A stretch of DNA of 64,000 bases from Streptomyces sp. TSRI0281 (GCF_001905125.1 NZ_LWLE01000016.1:1-64000); one strand, 5' to 3'; positions 26,220-36,127 are shown, counted from the first letter of the stretch. Numbers and translations are program-made. The notes: a model not told the origin generated them from the letters alone.

Positions 26220-27292
26220 ATCTTCGGCACCCCGACCTTCATGCCCTCGCGCAGCCCGCCGCCGGACACCTCGACCCGGCCCTCGGCGAACATGCCGAGC
26301 TCGACCTTCACGTCGCGGACCGTGTCTCCCCGGACCACCTGGAGGCCGAAGCCCCCGCCGGGCAGCGCGAGCAGCGCGTTCACCGGGACGCTGAGGACGC
26401 CCTCGCGCAGCTCGCCGGTCAGGTGCACCGTGACCGGCGACTGGTCGAAGCCGCCGACCTCGTCCGGCTGGTCGAAGGAGACGGTGAGGGTGACCTTGGG
26501 GCTGTTGTCCTGCGGGTCGCCGCCGGGCTTCGCCGTCCGGCCGACCGAGGAGACCGCCCCGGACGCGCTGCTGCCGTCCGGCAGATCGACGGTGACCTTG
26601 GTGCCCGCCTTGGCGAGCTCGCTCTCGGCGACATCGAGCTCGAACGTCACGATGCGCTCGGAGCCGGTCGTGGTGAGGACCGGAGCACCGGGCTGGACCA
26701 GTTCGCCGACGGCCGCCTCGACGCTCCTGATCCGGACCTTCCCCGGGGCGAAGGCGATGTCCTGCGGCCCCACCGTTCCGGTCCGCTTGCTGTCGTGGGA
26801 CTTCTGCCAGCGCTTGACGGCGGCGGCGGTCAGCTTGGTGTACTCGTCGTCCGGGGTGAAGCCGGTGTAGCCGAGCTCCGCGAGATTGCGCTCCAACTGC
26901 TCCACGTCCCGGCCCCGGTCGCCGGGCTTCAACGTCCGGTACATCGGCCCCGAGCCGTACATCAGCCGCACGGCCCGGCCGTCGACCTCGTACAGCCGCT
27001 CGTTCCGCTTGACGTTCGAGCCGGTGCGCGGGGTCCAGGTCATGGTGCCTGCCGCGCCCGCGTTGACCTTGCGCTGCCTGTCGTAGCCGAGCGTCCCGTC
27101 CGCCTGGGCACTGTCGCGCAGGTCGCCGCGCCCGACCGTGGCGGTGGCCGGGGGCAGTCCGGTGTTCCCGGGGCTGCCCGTCTCCTCGTCGGAGCCGAAC
27201 TGGGTGAGAGCCAGTGACCCGGCCGCCACCACGAGCATCGCCGCAGCGGCTGCCATGGCCCGTCCGCGCCTCACCGCCCCACGCTTTCGCAT
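26216..27292 (-). CDS. Efflux periplasmic-type adaptor with peptidoglycan-binding domain
   Basis: From ATG 27292 the protein has 358 residues. It has a signal anchor (MAAAAAMLVVAAGSLAL), a strand/lipoyl-like region around DGTLGYDRQRKVNAG, a PG_binding_1 domain (LKPGDRGRDVEQLERNL, then LTAAAVKRWQ), and a HlyD/MacA-like barrel with VPVNALLAL near the end. In Gram-positive bacteria such adaptors sit on the outer face and work with MacB-like ABC pumps. It overlaps the lipoprotein gene by 22 bases and the ATPase by four. Confidence 0.8.
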   Translation of the reverse strand: MRKRGAVRRGRAMAAAAAMLVVAAGSLALTQFGSDEETGSPGNTGLPPATATVGRGDLRDSAQADGTLGYDRQRKVNAGAAGTMTWTPRTGSNVKRNERLYEVDGRAVRLMYGSGPMYRTLKPGDRGRDVEQLERNLAELGYTGFTPDDEYTKLTAAAVKRWQKSHDSKRTGTVGPQDIAFAPGKVRIRSVEAAVGELVQPGAPVLTTTGSERIVTFELDVAESELAKAGTKVTVDLPDGSSASGAVSSVGRTAKPGGDPQDNSPKVTLTVSFDQPDEVGGFDQSPVTVHLTGELREGVLSVPVNALLALPGGGFGLQVVRGDTVRDVKVELGMFAEGRVEVSGGGLREGMKVGVPKI

Positions 27293-27795
27293 GCCGTGTT
27301 GGCCTTCTCGAACTTCTTGAGGTCCTTCGGCTTCAGTGCGGGCGCCGCCTGCATCGCCCCGCCGTCGAACTTCGGGTCGGGCATGTCGAAGCCGTTTTTG
27401 CGCATGCACCGGGCGAAGGCGACCATCTTGTCCTTCTCGGCCTGGGTGAGCTCCTTGGGCCCGCCGCCGACGGCCTTGTCCTGACAGGCTTTGAACGCCT
27501 TCTCCATCTTCTTCTGGCTCATGCCGTCGCCGCCGACGGTCATGCCGACGCCCTTCTCGCCCGGCTTCGGCTCCGGGACGTCCAGGCCCTGCTCCCGCAG
27601 GCACTTGCGGTGCTCCAGGGCCTGGTCCTCCTCCGTCTTCCCGTTGCCCGAAGCCGGTCCACCGCTCTTGGTTCCGCTTCCGTCGCCCGAGCAGGCGGTG
27701 GCCGACAGGACGACGGCGGCGGCGATCAGGCAGGCGGCGGCGATGCCGCGACTTCGTGTGCGGCTGGTGGTCCGGGGGGAAATGGTCGGGTTCAT
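27271..27795 (-). CDS. Lipoprotein, first gene of the efflux unit
   Basis: This 174-residue protein has an N-terminal signal ending in the lipobox LSATAC, so it is anchored by lipidated cysteine 35. The mature part holds two similar cysteine segments (ALEHRKCLREQGLDVPEP and VAFARCMRKNGFDMPDP), an internal duplication of about 75 residues. Proteins of this type often lead MacA/MacB-like operons in streptomycetes. The role is unknown. It is transcribed divergently from a two-component system. Confidence 0.72.
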   Translation of the reverse strand: MNPTISPRTTSRTRSRGIAAACLIAAAVVLSATACSGDGSGTKSGGPASGNGKTEEDQALEHRKCLREQGLDVPEPKPGEKGVGMTVGGDGMSQKKMEKAFKACQDKAVGGGPKELTQAEKDKMVAFARCMRKNGFDMPDPKFDGGAMQAAPALKPKDLKKFEKANTACESVGR

Positions 27796-27922
27796 GAGGG
27801 CTCCTCGTCCGTTGCTGACAGGCCGGATGCGAACGGCAGGAGCGTGCGCGAGGACGCGGTTTCGTTTCTCTCAGCCCCGATGCTTACACCGGCGAAACGT
27901 CACTTTCGGATACAAGGGACCC
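27796..27922. promoter_or_regulatory. Divergent promoter region, efflux unit / two-component system
   Basis: This 127-base region must carry both promoters. GAGGAGCC precedes the lipoprotein start and AAGGGA precedes the response regulator start. I cannot assign -35/-10 boxes or an operator with confidence. The arrangement suggests the regulator controls the efflux unit. Confidence 0.4.
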
Positions 27923-28687
27923 ATGCGTGTGCTGGTGGTGGAGGACGAGGAATTCCTGGCCGGGATGATCGCCGAGGGGCTGCGCCGCGACGCAGTCGCG
28001 GTGGACATCGCTCCCGACGGCCGGGCGGCGCTGGACCGGCTTCGGTTCAGCGCGTACGACGTGATGATCCTGGACCGGGATCTGCCGGGGCTGCACGGCG
28101 ACGAGGTGTGCCGGCGGGTCGTCGGCATGCGCCTGCTGACCCGGATCCTGATGCTCACCGCGTCCGCGACGGTACGGGACCGGGTGGCCGGCCTCGGGCT
28201 CGGCGCCGACGACTACCTGACCAAGCCGTTCGCGTACGACGAACTCCTCGCCCGGGTCCTGGCGCTCGGCCGCCGTGCCCGCCCCGCTCTCCCACCGGTC
28301 CTGGAACGGTCCGGGCTCACGCTGGACACCGCCCGCCGCCAGGTCTGCCGTGACGGCCGCTACCTCTCGCTCTCCCGCAAGGAGTTCGCCGTGCTGGAGA
28401 CCCTGCTGCGGGCCGAGGGCGCGGTCGTCAGCGGCGACGACCTGATCGAGGAGGTGTGGGAGGAGGACACCAGCTACCGCACCAACGCGGTCCGGGTCAC
28501 CCTGTCCAAGCTCCGCGCCAAACTGGGTGCGCCCCCGGTGATCGAGACGGTCCCGGGGGTCGGCTACCGCATCGGGGACGGCCTCGCGACAGCGCCGCGG
28601 GACCCCGGCTCCGCGACCGGACCGGTCCAGGGGTGGGCGGGCCAGCCTGACGACGGTTCCGCCGACCGGCCGGAGGAGTGCCGGTGA
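27923..28687 (+). CDS. OmpR/PhoB-family response regulator
   Basis: This 254-residue protein has a receiver domain with EDEE acidic pocket, phospho-acceptor in MILDRDLPG, the T in LTASA and K in YLTKPF. A winged-helix DNA-binding domain follows (SLSRKEFAVLETLLRAEG, VRVTLSKLRAKL, VPGVGYRI). The longer open frame upstream is not used; ATG 27923 has AAGGGA seven bases before it. The kinase gene starts within its stop (GTGA). It is likely the regulator of the divergent MacAB-type unit. Confidence 0.88.
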   Translation: MRVLVVEDEEFLAGMIAEGLRRDAVAVDIAPDGRAALDRLRFSAYDVMILDRDLPGLHGDEVCRRVVGMRLLTRILMLTASATVRDRVAGLGLGADDYLTKPFAYDELLARVLALGRRARPALPPVLERSGLTLDTARRQVCRDGRYLSLSRKEFAVLETLLRAEGAVVSGDDLIEEVWEEDTSYRTNAVRVTLSKLRAKLGAPPVIETVPGVGYRIGDGLATAPRDPGSATGPVQGWAGQPDDGSADRPEECR

Positions 28688-29868
28688 ACAGCGAGCGCGC
28701 CCGGCTCACCGCGCTGTACGGCGGACTGCTGGTGCTGGCCGGTGCCCTGCTGATGGGTCTGGTCTACCTGCTGGTCAGCGAGGGCGTCTACGCCAATGTG
28801 CTGACCGCGGTGGTCCCGGCGGTCCCCGCCGGGACCACCGCCACCGCCGTCCAGTCGGGCGGGGCTGCCGCGCCCGCGCTGCCGTCGTCGGACTGGGCGC
28901 AGACCGTGGTCGTCCAACCCGGGCAGTACGCGGTGGCGCAGAAGGTCAGCACCGCCGCCGGGGACGCCGCGCTCAGCCAACTGCTGACGGTCTCCGGGGT
29001 CTCCCTCGCCGCCTACTCGGCGCTCTCCATCGCGCTCGCCTGGTGGATGGCGGGCCGGGTGCTGCGGCCGGTCGGCCTCATCACCTCCCGCGCCCGCCGG
29101 CTCTCCGGCAGCAACCTGCACGAACGCCTCGCACTGAAAGCGCCGCCCGGCGAGCTCAAGGAACTGGCCGACACCTTCGACGGGATGCTCGACCGGATCG
29201 AGGAGCTGGTCGCCGCCCGGCAGCGCTTCGCCGCCAACGCCGCCCACGAGCTGCGCACCCCGCTCGCCGTGCAGCGGGCCGCAGCCGAGATCGGCCTCGC
29301 CGACGACCCGCCGCCCGAGAAGGTCGCCTGGATCCGGGACAAGCTCATCGACACCGCCACCGACAGCGAGCAGCTCATCGAGGGACTGCTGCTCCTCGCG
29401 GTCTCCGACGAGGGCCTGCGACGGCGTGAACGGGTCGACCTGGCCGGGGTCGCGGCGGCGGTGGCCGAGGCGCTGGAGGCGGAGGCGAAGGAACGGTTCA
29501 TCACCGTCGAGGCGGAGGGCCGGCCGCTGTCGGTCGAGGGCGACCCGGTTCTGCTGGACCACCTTGTGCGCAACCTGGTCGCCAACGCCCTGCGCTACAA
29601 CCACCCCGGCGGGACGGTACGCGTCCGGGTGGGGCGGGGTGGCCTGGAGGTAGCCAACACCGGGCCGGTGGTGGACCCGGCGACCGTCCCGCTGCTGTTC
29701 GAGCCGTTCCGCCGGGCGCAGGCCCGCCGCCACGCTCCCGGTGAGGGGGCCGGTCTGGGGCTCTCCATCGTGGCGTCGATCGCGAGGGCGCACGGCGGTG
29801 AGGCGAGCGCCACGGCGAACCCGGGCGGCGGACTGACGGTCCGGGTCGTGCTGTCGACGTGTCCGTAG
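28684..29868 (+). CDS. Sensor histidine kinase
   Basis: This 394-residue kinase has two membrane helices (about residues 10-33 and 104-125) that bound an outside loop, then HAMP, H box NAAHELRTPLAVQR, N box NLVANALRYNHPGG and G box GEGAGLGLSIVASIA. The GTG at 28684 overlaps the regulator stop and has GGAGG seven bases upstream, so it is preferred to GTG 28678. The outside loop is Ala/Val-rich and gives no hint of the signal. Confidence 0.87.
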   Translation: MNSERARLTALYGGLLVLAGALLMGLVYLLVSEGVYANVLTAVVPAVPAGTTATAVQSGGAAAPALPSSDWAQTVVVQPGQYAVAQKVSTAAGDAALSQLLTVSGVSLAAYSALSIALAWWMAGRVLRPVGLITSRARRLSGSNLHERLALKAPPGELKELADTFDGMLDRIEELVAARQRFAANAAHELRTPLAVQRAAAEIGLADDPPPEKVAWIRDKLIDTATDSEQLIEGLLLLAVSDEGLRRRERVDLAGVAAAVAEALEAEAKERFITVEAEGRPLSVEGDPVLLDHLVRNLVANALRYNHPGGTVRVRVGRGGLEVANTGPVVDPATVPLLFEPFRRAQARRHAPGEGAGLGLSIVASIARAHGGEASATANPGGGLTVRVVLSTCP

Positions 29869-30132
29869 CGGCCGGCCTGACGGCCACCGTCCCACTGCCG
29901 TCGCCGTGGGGATGCTGCCGCCTCCTCGATGTCCACGCACATCAGTTCCCCGGGGGCCGCGATGCGGGCGGGAGGACCGGTCACGCGCCACCCACCTCGT
30001 CCTTGCTCCGGTAGCGGTTGGCCCCTTGCCGGGCGGTGGTGGGTGACACCCGGAAGGGTTCGGCGGCCCGGCGCAGGTGTCCACCCGGTCCCGTCGCTAC
30101 CGTCGATCGGTGAAGGAGCCGCAGGGGGCGCG

Positions 30133-31129
30133 TCACTGGGGAATGGTGAGCAGTACACGGCCACGGCTTGCGGTGTCGACGTGGTCGTGGGCCTTGGCGA
30201 TGTCCTCCAGCGGGTAGCGGTCGCCGACGTCGATGGCGAGGGCTCCGACGGCCGCCGCAGCGGTCAGGTCGCGGGCGGCCCGGCGTTTGGCCTGGAGGGG
30301 GAAGTCGTCGCTGCCGAGCAGTCGCAGGGTGACGTTGTTGAACAGCAGTGACCAGAAAGGGAGTTGGGTGCGGTCGGTGCGGTTGGTGCGGGTGGCGTAG
30401 GCGGCGATGACGGCGTTGTCGGCGGCGATGGCGCTGTCGAGGTCGGCGTTGTCGGACAGGGCCACCTCGATGATCCGATCGACATCCTCGGGGACGTACG
30501 CCCGGATTGCCGCTGCCGGGTCCTCCTGCTCCAGGGCGACCGCGTGGGAGACAGTCGCGGTGTCGACGCGGTCGAGGTCTGCACTGGGCCGGACGGTGGC
30601 GAGCACGGTGGCACCGGCCCATCGGGCGAGCTGGGCGGCAAGGGCCGACCCCGACGAGGACTCCGTGGACGAGCACGAGCTTCCCGTCGACCGGGCCGTC
30701 GGCGAAGACGGCACGGTGGGCAGTGATGCCGGGGATGCCGGGGATGCCGAGGCTCGCGCCGAGTTCATCACTGAGGTGGTCCGGCAGGGGTACGGCCGGC
30801 CGGTCGGGCACGACGGTGTACTGGGCCGCGGTGCCACAAGGCCGGTAGGACTGGGCGCCGTACACCCACACGCGCTGTCCGGCACGGCGTTTGTCGACGC
30901 CTTCGCCCACGGCGTCGACGCCTTCGGCTGCGTCGCTGTGCGGGATCACCCTCGGGTACGGCATTGACGAGCCGAGCCGGCCGAGCCGCTTCTTCGTATC
31001 TCCCGGGTTGATGCCCGAGAAGGTGACGCGGACGCGGACCTCGCCGGGGCCGGGACGGGGATCGGGCAGTTCGCCCACCTGCAGGACATCAGCGGCTGAG
31101 CCCTGTTCGTCGTACCAGGACGCAAGCAT
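30133..31129 (-). pseudogene. Quinone reductase / zinc-type alcohol dehydrogenase with one frameshift
   Basis: ATG 31129 follows GGAGGT at seven bases. It opens an MDR-family oxidoreductase: PGEVRVRVTFSGINPGDTKKR, VPDRPAVPLPDHLS, GITAHRAVF and LVLVHGVLVGVG. There the frame changes, and the other frame continues with ALAAQLARWAGATVLATVR, DRIIEVA and a normal end TASRGRVLLTIPQ. One base is missing near 30645-30660, in the NADPH-binding glycine motif. All else is intact, so either a very recent mutation or a sequencing error explains it. Confidence 0.7.
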
Positions 31130-31621
31130 GGCGGGTACCTCCGTGGCGGTCGGCCGTAGGCGGCTCGTTGTGCGGGGTGCGGGGTGCGGGGCGCGGATGT
31201 GCGGTGAGGGCCCGGGCTGTTGCTTGTTGCGGGCTTCGCGCAGCCAGGTGCGTGTACGGCGTGGGGGCTGACGGTGCGGGCGGTGAGCAGCATGCCGCTT
31301 GGGCGGGGCGACGACGCCCTCTGCGCAGTGGCCGGCCGCGGTCATGGAAGCGGCTCTCGGGGCCTCGCGGGTACTCCGGTGGCCTGCGCGGCAACGTGTA
31401 CAGCAGTGGGACGGTCGCCCCTCGACCGAGGGTGACCGTCCCGGTTCCGGGGCCGCGTCTCGTGGGGGAGACGCCGGGTCCATCGGGCGCTGCCGCACTG
31501 TCGACGACCCCGGTATCGGCCCTCGTACGAACCTGTCGGGAGCGAAGGAGAGTCGTACCGGGGCAGAGACCGCCGTCAGAACGCTCTCCCGGTCGATTCC
31601 CAGGGGCTTCCTACGGCTTGG
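31130..31621. other. 490-base gap with no supported gene
   Basis: Only shadow frames are present. The first 30 bases hold the ribosome site of the quinone reductase on the minus strand. I see no clear promoter or hairpin. Confidence 0.4.
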
Positions 31622-32320
31622 TTACGGCTTGGTGAGAGTGCGGGCGGCTTCGTCGATGAGGTCGCTGACCGGGCCGGGCTGGGAGGCCAGGGAGGCGTGG
31701 CCGGTGTTGAGTTCGATGGTCTTGCGGGGGTTCATCCGCTGGGCCATCTTCCGTTCGTTGTCGGGGTGGATCATGCGGTCGTCGGCCGAGATCTGGTACC
31801 AGACGGGTTTGTTGCGCCAGGCGGGTGCGGTGATGCTGTCGCCGAAGGTGGAGGCGAGCGGTGCTTTCTGGGTGACGGCCATGACGAGGGAATCGTCGGC
31901 GTCGAGGTCCTGGCAGAAGCTCCACCGGTACTTGTCCTGCGTGATCCACAGGTAGCCGTCGGAATCCGGGGCGAGGTTCTCGAACGCGGCCGGGGCCAGT
32001 TCCTGACTGATCTGGCCAGGGCTTTCGCCCGCGTCGGGGGCGAAAGCGGCGATGTAGACCAGGCCCAGGACATTGGGGAGATCGCCCATCTCGGTGATGA
32101 CGGCGCCACCGTAGGAGTGCCCGACCAGCAGCACCGGCCCGTCGACCTGGCGGACCATCTTGCGGGCCCGTTCGGCGTCGTCGGCCAGCGAGGTGAGGGG
32201 CATCTCCACCGCGTGCAGCGAGTCGTGGCCGCGGCCGTGAAGGTTGGTGATGACCTTTCCCCAGTGGGCGGCGCCGCCCCAGAAGCCGTGAACCAGAACG
32301 ATCGTGGGCTTGTCCGTCAT
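31622..32320 (-). CDS. Alpha/beta hydrolase
   Basis: From ATG 32320 the protein has 232 residues and no signal peptide. It has the oxyanion segment VLVHGFWGG, nucleophile elbow GHSYGG, an acid candidate in SADDRMI and the catalytic histidine in NTGHASL. The fold and motifs fit the EstC-like alpha/beta hydrolases. A similar but secreted enzyme is encoded just upstream on the same strand. The substrate is unknown. Confidence 0.8.
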   Translation of the reverse strand: MTDKPTIVLVHGFWGGAAHWGKVITNLHGRGHDSLHAVEMPLTSLADDAERARKMVRQVDGPVLLVGHSYGGAVITEMGDLPNVLGLVYIAAFAPDAGESPGQISQELAPAAFENLAPDSDGYLWITQDKYRWSFCQDLDADDSLVMAVTQKAPLASTFGDSITAPAWRNKPVWYQISADDRMIHPDNERKMAQRMNPRKTIELNTGHASLASQPGPVSDLIDEAARTLTKP

Positions 32321-32542
32321 GTTCCCGCACCTATCCGTTGAAGGGTTGCACGTCGTCCGCTCTCCCGCTGTGAACGGAACGTAGATCAGCTGATCGCTGT
32401 TTGCCCTGGTGTGATGCCTGTGTGGCACTGTGCGCCCTGGCCTGGCCTGCGGGCGCCACGTTTTTCGCCGGCCGGAGGGCGTGCCCGGATCCGCGCTGCG
32501 GGCCCAGGACGAAGGCGGCGACGGACTGGGTCCCGCGGGGCG

Positions 32543-33418
32543 TTACTCCGCGTCGCCTGCGGTGGCGTGGGCGGCGGCACGGATCTGGTCCGTGACGAGG
32601 TCGGGGTGGGAGATCATCGCGACGTGCGAGGAGTCGACCTCGATGGTGTGCGACTTGGCGCGCTTGGCCTCGAAGCGCTCCAGGTCCGGGGCGATGGCCT
32701 TGTCATTCTTGGCGACGATGAACCAGGACGGGATCGTCCTCCACGCGGCGGCGGTCGCGTTCTGCGTGAACCCGGCCTGCGCTACGGGGCGCTGCTCGAC
32801 CGCCATCAGCCTTGTCTGCGCCTCGGGCAGGTCGGCGGCGAACACGGAGTGGAACTTGTCGTCCTGGATGTAGAGGTCCGTGCCGCTGGTCGCGCCGTCC
32901 GTGTAGGGGACCGGCCTGAGGGCGGGCGCGAGATCGCTGCCCGCGAACTTCGCGGACAGCGCGGCGGGGTTCTCGCCCACGTCCGGCATGAACGCCGACA
33001 CGTACACCAGCGCCTTGACGTTCTTGTTCCCGGCCGCTGCCTGGCTGATGACCGCACCGCCGTACGAATGGCCGGCGAGCACGATCGGGCCCTTCACCGA
33101 CTTCAGGACCGACGCGATGTAGGCCGAGTCGCCGAGCACTCCGCGCAGCGGGTTGGGCGGTGCGACGACCTTGTACCCCCGGTGCTGGACCCGCTCGGCC
33201 ACGCCGTTCCAGCCGGACGCGTCCGCGAACGCGCCGTGGACCAGCACCACCGTCGGCTTCACGCCCCGACCGGTGGGCTCGGGATTCCCGGCTCCGGACG
33301 GGTCACCGCCGGCGATCGCGGGCCCGGTCGCCAGCACCGCCGCCGTCAGAGCCAGGGAGAGGGTGCTCACGCGCACTATGCGGCGCCGGACACGGGAGGG
33401 GGGACGGAACACAGTCAT
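32543..33418 (-). CDS. Secreted alpha/beta hydrolase
   Basis: This 291-residue protein has a signal peptide (VSTLSLALTAAVLATGPAIA) followed by the hydrolase core: VVLVHGAFADASGW, nucleophile elbow GHSYGG, acid candidate in VAKNDKAI and histidine in DSSHVAM. It closely resembles the cytosolic copy at 31622, suggesting duplication with a change of location. The 220 bases between the two genes show no terminator that I can see. Confidence 0.8.
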   Translation of the reverse strand: MTVFRPPSRVRRRIVRVSTLSLALTAAVLATGPAIAGGDPSGAGNPEPTGRGVKPTVVLVHGAFADASGWNGVAERVQHRGYKVVAPPNPLRGVLGDSAYIASVLKSVKGPIVLAGHSYGGAVISQAAAGNKNVKALVYVSAFMPDVGENPAALSAKFAGSDLAPALRPVPYTDGATSGTDLYIQDDKFHSVFAADLPEAQTRLMAVEQRPVAQAGFTQNATAAAWRTIPSWFIVAKNDKAIAPDLERFEAKRAKSHTIEVDSSHVAMISHPDLVTDQIRAAAHATAGDAE

Positions 33419-33888
33419 GAGTGATCTCTCTTACGCTCGGAGGAGGGGCCCTCGCCTCAGCGTCCGCCCGCCCGGCACGGTGTGCCCTCACACCGGAGCG
33501 GGAGAGTGAAAATCCCCGCCGCCCGGGTGACAACCGCAGTACCCTGCGCTGCGGGCAGAACCGGGCCCGTCCGGCTGGTTCCTTGTTTTTTGGTCAGGCC
33601 GGAGCCGTTGAATACGAGGCGTGCGCATAGGCACGGAAAAGGGACGCGCCCTTGCGGGAGCGGCCCTCGCGCGTATGCCGGGCTACCCGCAGAGCCGGTC
33701 AGCATATCGAGAGCGACCTCGATGGCACTGACGTAGAAGGCCGAGGCGGCGCGGGCCGGCGTCTCGCTGCCGTTGATTCATCCCGCCCGTACGGCCGGGG
33801 GGATCTCACCAGCGGCCGACTGCACCGGACGAGCCATGGGCGCTCGCGTTGGTCGGACGGTAACCACGGACCCGACCAGCCATCGCCC
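33419..33888. other. 470-base gap with no supported gene
   Basis: Several short frames overlap here, but none has a start with a ribosome site or a recognisable motif. A TTTTTT-containing spot near 33585 is unusual for this GC-rich DNA but I cannot tie it to a hairpin. Confidence 0.4.
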
Positions 33889-34266
33889 ATGATCGGAATG
33901 CCGGGTTACGTCTCTTGGAATGAGGGTTCGAAGGTGGCCGCCGAACGACCGCACGCTGCGATCGAGCTCCCGGAAGGGCCCTGGTGGGACTGGGACGTCC
34001 TCGCTTGGGGCGGTGATCAGTTCCGGCTCGCCGCCGGTTTCGACCTCATTTATCACCACGGGCTGGAACTGGTCTTCACCGCCCCGCTCTTGGTCAGCTG
34101 CCCGGCGGCCTTCCAGGACCCTGTCTTCCGCGCGCCCACGCCCGAGGAGTTGCTCAGGGTCACCCAGCAGCTCGGTGGAAGGCCGACTGTACTGGCCGTC
34201 TTCGAAGCGGATGCCGGTGGAGGGGAGCCCGCCTCGTGTCTTGTCGCCGCGGACGGCTCGACATAG
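33889..34266 (+). CDS. Hypothetical protein, 125 residues
   Basis: From ATG 33889 (or 33898) the frame reads as a real acidic alpha/beta protein with WWDWDVLAWGGDQFRLAAG, DLIYHHGLELVFTAPL and a C-terminal PTVLAVFEAD segment. The Trp-rich opening followed by paired strands recalls small immunity-type proteins, but I cannot assign a family. There is no signal peptide. It is possibly a truncated gene. Confidence 0.5.
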   Translation: MIGMPGYVSWNEGSKVAAERPHAAIELPEGPWWDWDVLAWGGDQFRLAAGFDLIYHHGLELVFTAPLLVSCPAAFQDPVFRAPTPEELLRVTQQLGGRPTVLAVFEADAGGGEPASCLVAADGST

Positions 34267-34593
34267 TGCAGGAGACAGTCCTCAGGTACTGGCGCGAGGA
34301 TGCGGCTCCCGACCAGCGGTTCGCTCCGTGGGTTCAGCCTCCGGAACAGTGACGCCGGGGCAACAAGACGCGCACCGGCGTGGCCCCTCTAGGACCGCAG
34401 GGGCCACCGGCGCCTGTCTGGCGATTCCGTCTCCTCCCGCTCCGCGGGGCGACGAGTGCTGCTCCGGGCACACTGCACCTGAGTCAGGGACCGTTCCGGT
34501 CCGGCCACCGTGTGTCGTGGGCCCGCTCGCACAGCTGCGCCGAGCCGACAACGAGTCGGTCGGGTGGGGCGCTGGCATCCTCGCGACCTTCGG
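34267..34593. other. 330-base gap with no supported gene
   Basis: Frames on both strands are shadows without starts or motifs. The stop of the Ldh-family gene borders it on the right, and I see no strong hairpin. Confidence 0.4.
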
Positions 34594-35571
34594 TCAAGCC
34601 GTCATGAGCGCTCGGTAGACTGCGTCGGAGATTTCGACCTCGGTGATGGGCGTTTTCCGCCGGCCGAAGTCCGCGCCGTGCTCGGAGGCCAGCCGACTCA
34701 GATGATCTTCCGCTCGCTGTGGGTACGACGTGTCGAATGCGGTCGGGTCGATCGCCGCGACGAAGAGGCCCAGGCTGGGGGACCGGGTCCCGGAGTCGAA
34801 GGGCGCCGCATCCTGTGAGAACGATCCGCCGGCCACTGCGGCCAGCATCTCGACCATGAGCGCGATGTTGGCACCCTTCACGCCTCCGAACGGCAGGAGC
34901 GCTCCGCTCAGGGCGGCGCGTGCGTCGGTGGTCGGGTTGCCGTCGGCGTCGAGCGCCCAGTTGTCCGGAATGGCCTCGCCCCGCATCGCCGCGTCGCGGA
35001 CGGTCACCCAGGCGGTCGCGCTCGTCGCCTGATCGAACATCCGCGGCCCCGATGGGTGAGGCAGCGCGAACGAGAGCGGATTGGTGCCCGTGATCGCCTC
35101 GCGCGCGCCGTACACGGCCATGAGCGCCGGCGAGTTGGCGCATGCCAGGGCGATCAGCCCCTTTTCGGCGACGCACGACGTGTAGTGCCCGAGCTCTCCG
35201 GCGCTGAAGGAGTTGTACACGGCGAGAACGGCCACACCGCTGGTGCGAGCCCGCTCGACCAGGGCTCCGAGGGCATGGTCGAATGCGAGCTGCGCGGTGC
35301 CGCGGTCGGCGTCGACGGTGACGACGGCGGCCCGAGCCGAGGCGACGCGAGGTCGGGCCACACCGTTCAGACGTCCGTATCGGAGAGCGGCGAGGTAGTC
35401 GAGCAGATGCGCCGCTCCCACTTCACGCCTTCCTCGTCGCTCGGCGGCAACGGTCGCCGACGCGAGAGCTGCAGCCGTCTCTGGGGATCCGCCCGCAGAC
35501 CGGATGGCAGATTCGCACAGTGATTCCAGAGCGTCCAGCGGCATCCGGTGGGAGGAATGGTTCGAAGTCAT
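34594..35571 (-). CDS. Ldh family oxidoreductase (malate/ureidoglycolate dehydrogenase type)
   Basis: This 325-residue protein is of the NAD(P)-dependent LDH2/MDH2 family. It has the GRREVGAAHLLDYLAALRYG opening, the NSFSAGELGHYTSCVAEKG catalytic region with its conserved histidine, TGTNPLSFALPHPSG, and LLPFGGVKGANIALMVEMLA near the cofactor site. Members reduce 2-oxo acids such as oxaloacetate, ureidoglycolate or 2,3-diketogulonate. ATG 35571 is preferred over the upstream TTG. It stands alone. Confidence 0.8.
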   Translation of the reverse strand: MTSNHSSHRMPLDALESLCESAIRSAGGSPETAAALASATVAAERRGRREVGAAHLLDYLAALRYGRLNGVARPRVASARAAVVTVDADRGTAQLAFDHALGALVERARTSGVAVLAVYNSFSAGELGHYTSCVAEKGLIALACANSPALMAVYGAREAITGTNPLSFALPHPSGPRMFDQATSATAWVTVRDAAMRGEAIPDNWALDADGNPTTDARAALSGALLPFGGVKGANIALMVEMLAAVAGGSFSQDAAPFDSGTRSPSLGLFVAAIDPTAFDTSYPQRAEDHLSRLASEHGADFGRRKTPITEVEISDAVYRALMTA

Positions 35572-36127
35572 GGCCCTCAAGGCTATCGGAAGGTGCGATT
35601 TCTCGGGGCGGTGTCAGTGGTGGTGAGGGTCAGTGCGGGGGCGGTTGTTGTGGGGTTGTTGTTGCTGGCGAGAGCGGTGTTGGTCGTCTGGTTCCGCTGT
35701 CATGAGGCATTGCTTACTGATGGGTGACGTCGTCTCAGGTTCGAGAGTTCTGGGCGGGGCCGGTGAGCGGGGGTGCGGTCGCGCGGTGGCGTCTCAAGAT
35801 CGGGCGCTGGGGGGAGAGACAGCGGGGCTGCCTGCGGCCGACATCGACCGGCTCCTCGTGCTTCCTCGGGACGGGCCGTTCGTGTCCTTCGCGTTGGAGG
35901 TACGGGTCGAGGGCGCATTTCCCCAGATCGTCGCACTCCTGGTCTTTGCCCAGACTGTCCTTCCGCCGCAGGTTCGCCATCAGCTGCACCCTCGCCGCTC
36001 CCGGGCCCGAGCTCTGGGCTCGGTACGCCTGTGACAGAACGAAGACGTCGCGGAGGACTGTCTGTAACTCGGTGCGAGATACAAATACTTCCGACCGCAT
36101 GCACCGCGCTGCTCCTGGGGGAACACC
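35572..36127. other. 555-base gap, possible very small membrane protein
   Basis: No family-supported gene is present. A GTG at about 35611 opens a 38-codon plus-strand frame with one hydrophobic segment (AGAVVVGLLLLARAVLVVWF), which could be a tiny membrane protein but lacks a clear ribosome site. The final 100 bases are AT-richer and probably carry the promoter of the DUF4232 lipoprotein. Confidence 0.3.

Noticed and set aside
28564..30084. A 506-codon minus-strand frame opposite the sensor kinase
   Set aside because: Antisense of a kinase whose H, N and G boxes are all intact.
35611..35727. A possible 38-residue membrane protein
   Set aside because: One hydrophobic stretch alone, in a G/T-rich tract without a ribosome site, is not enough to list it as a gene.
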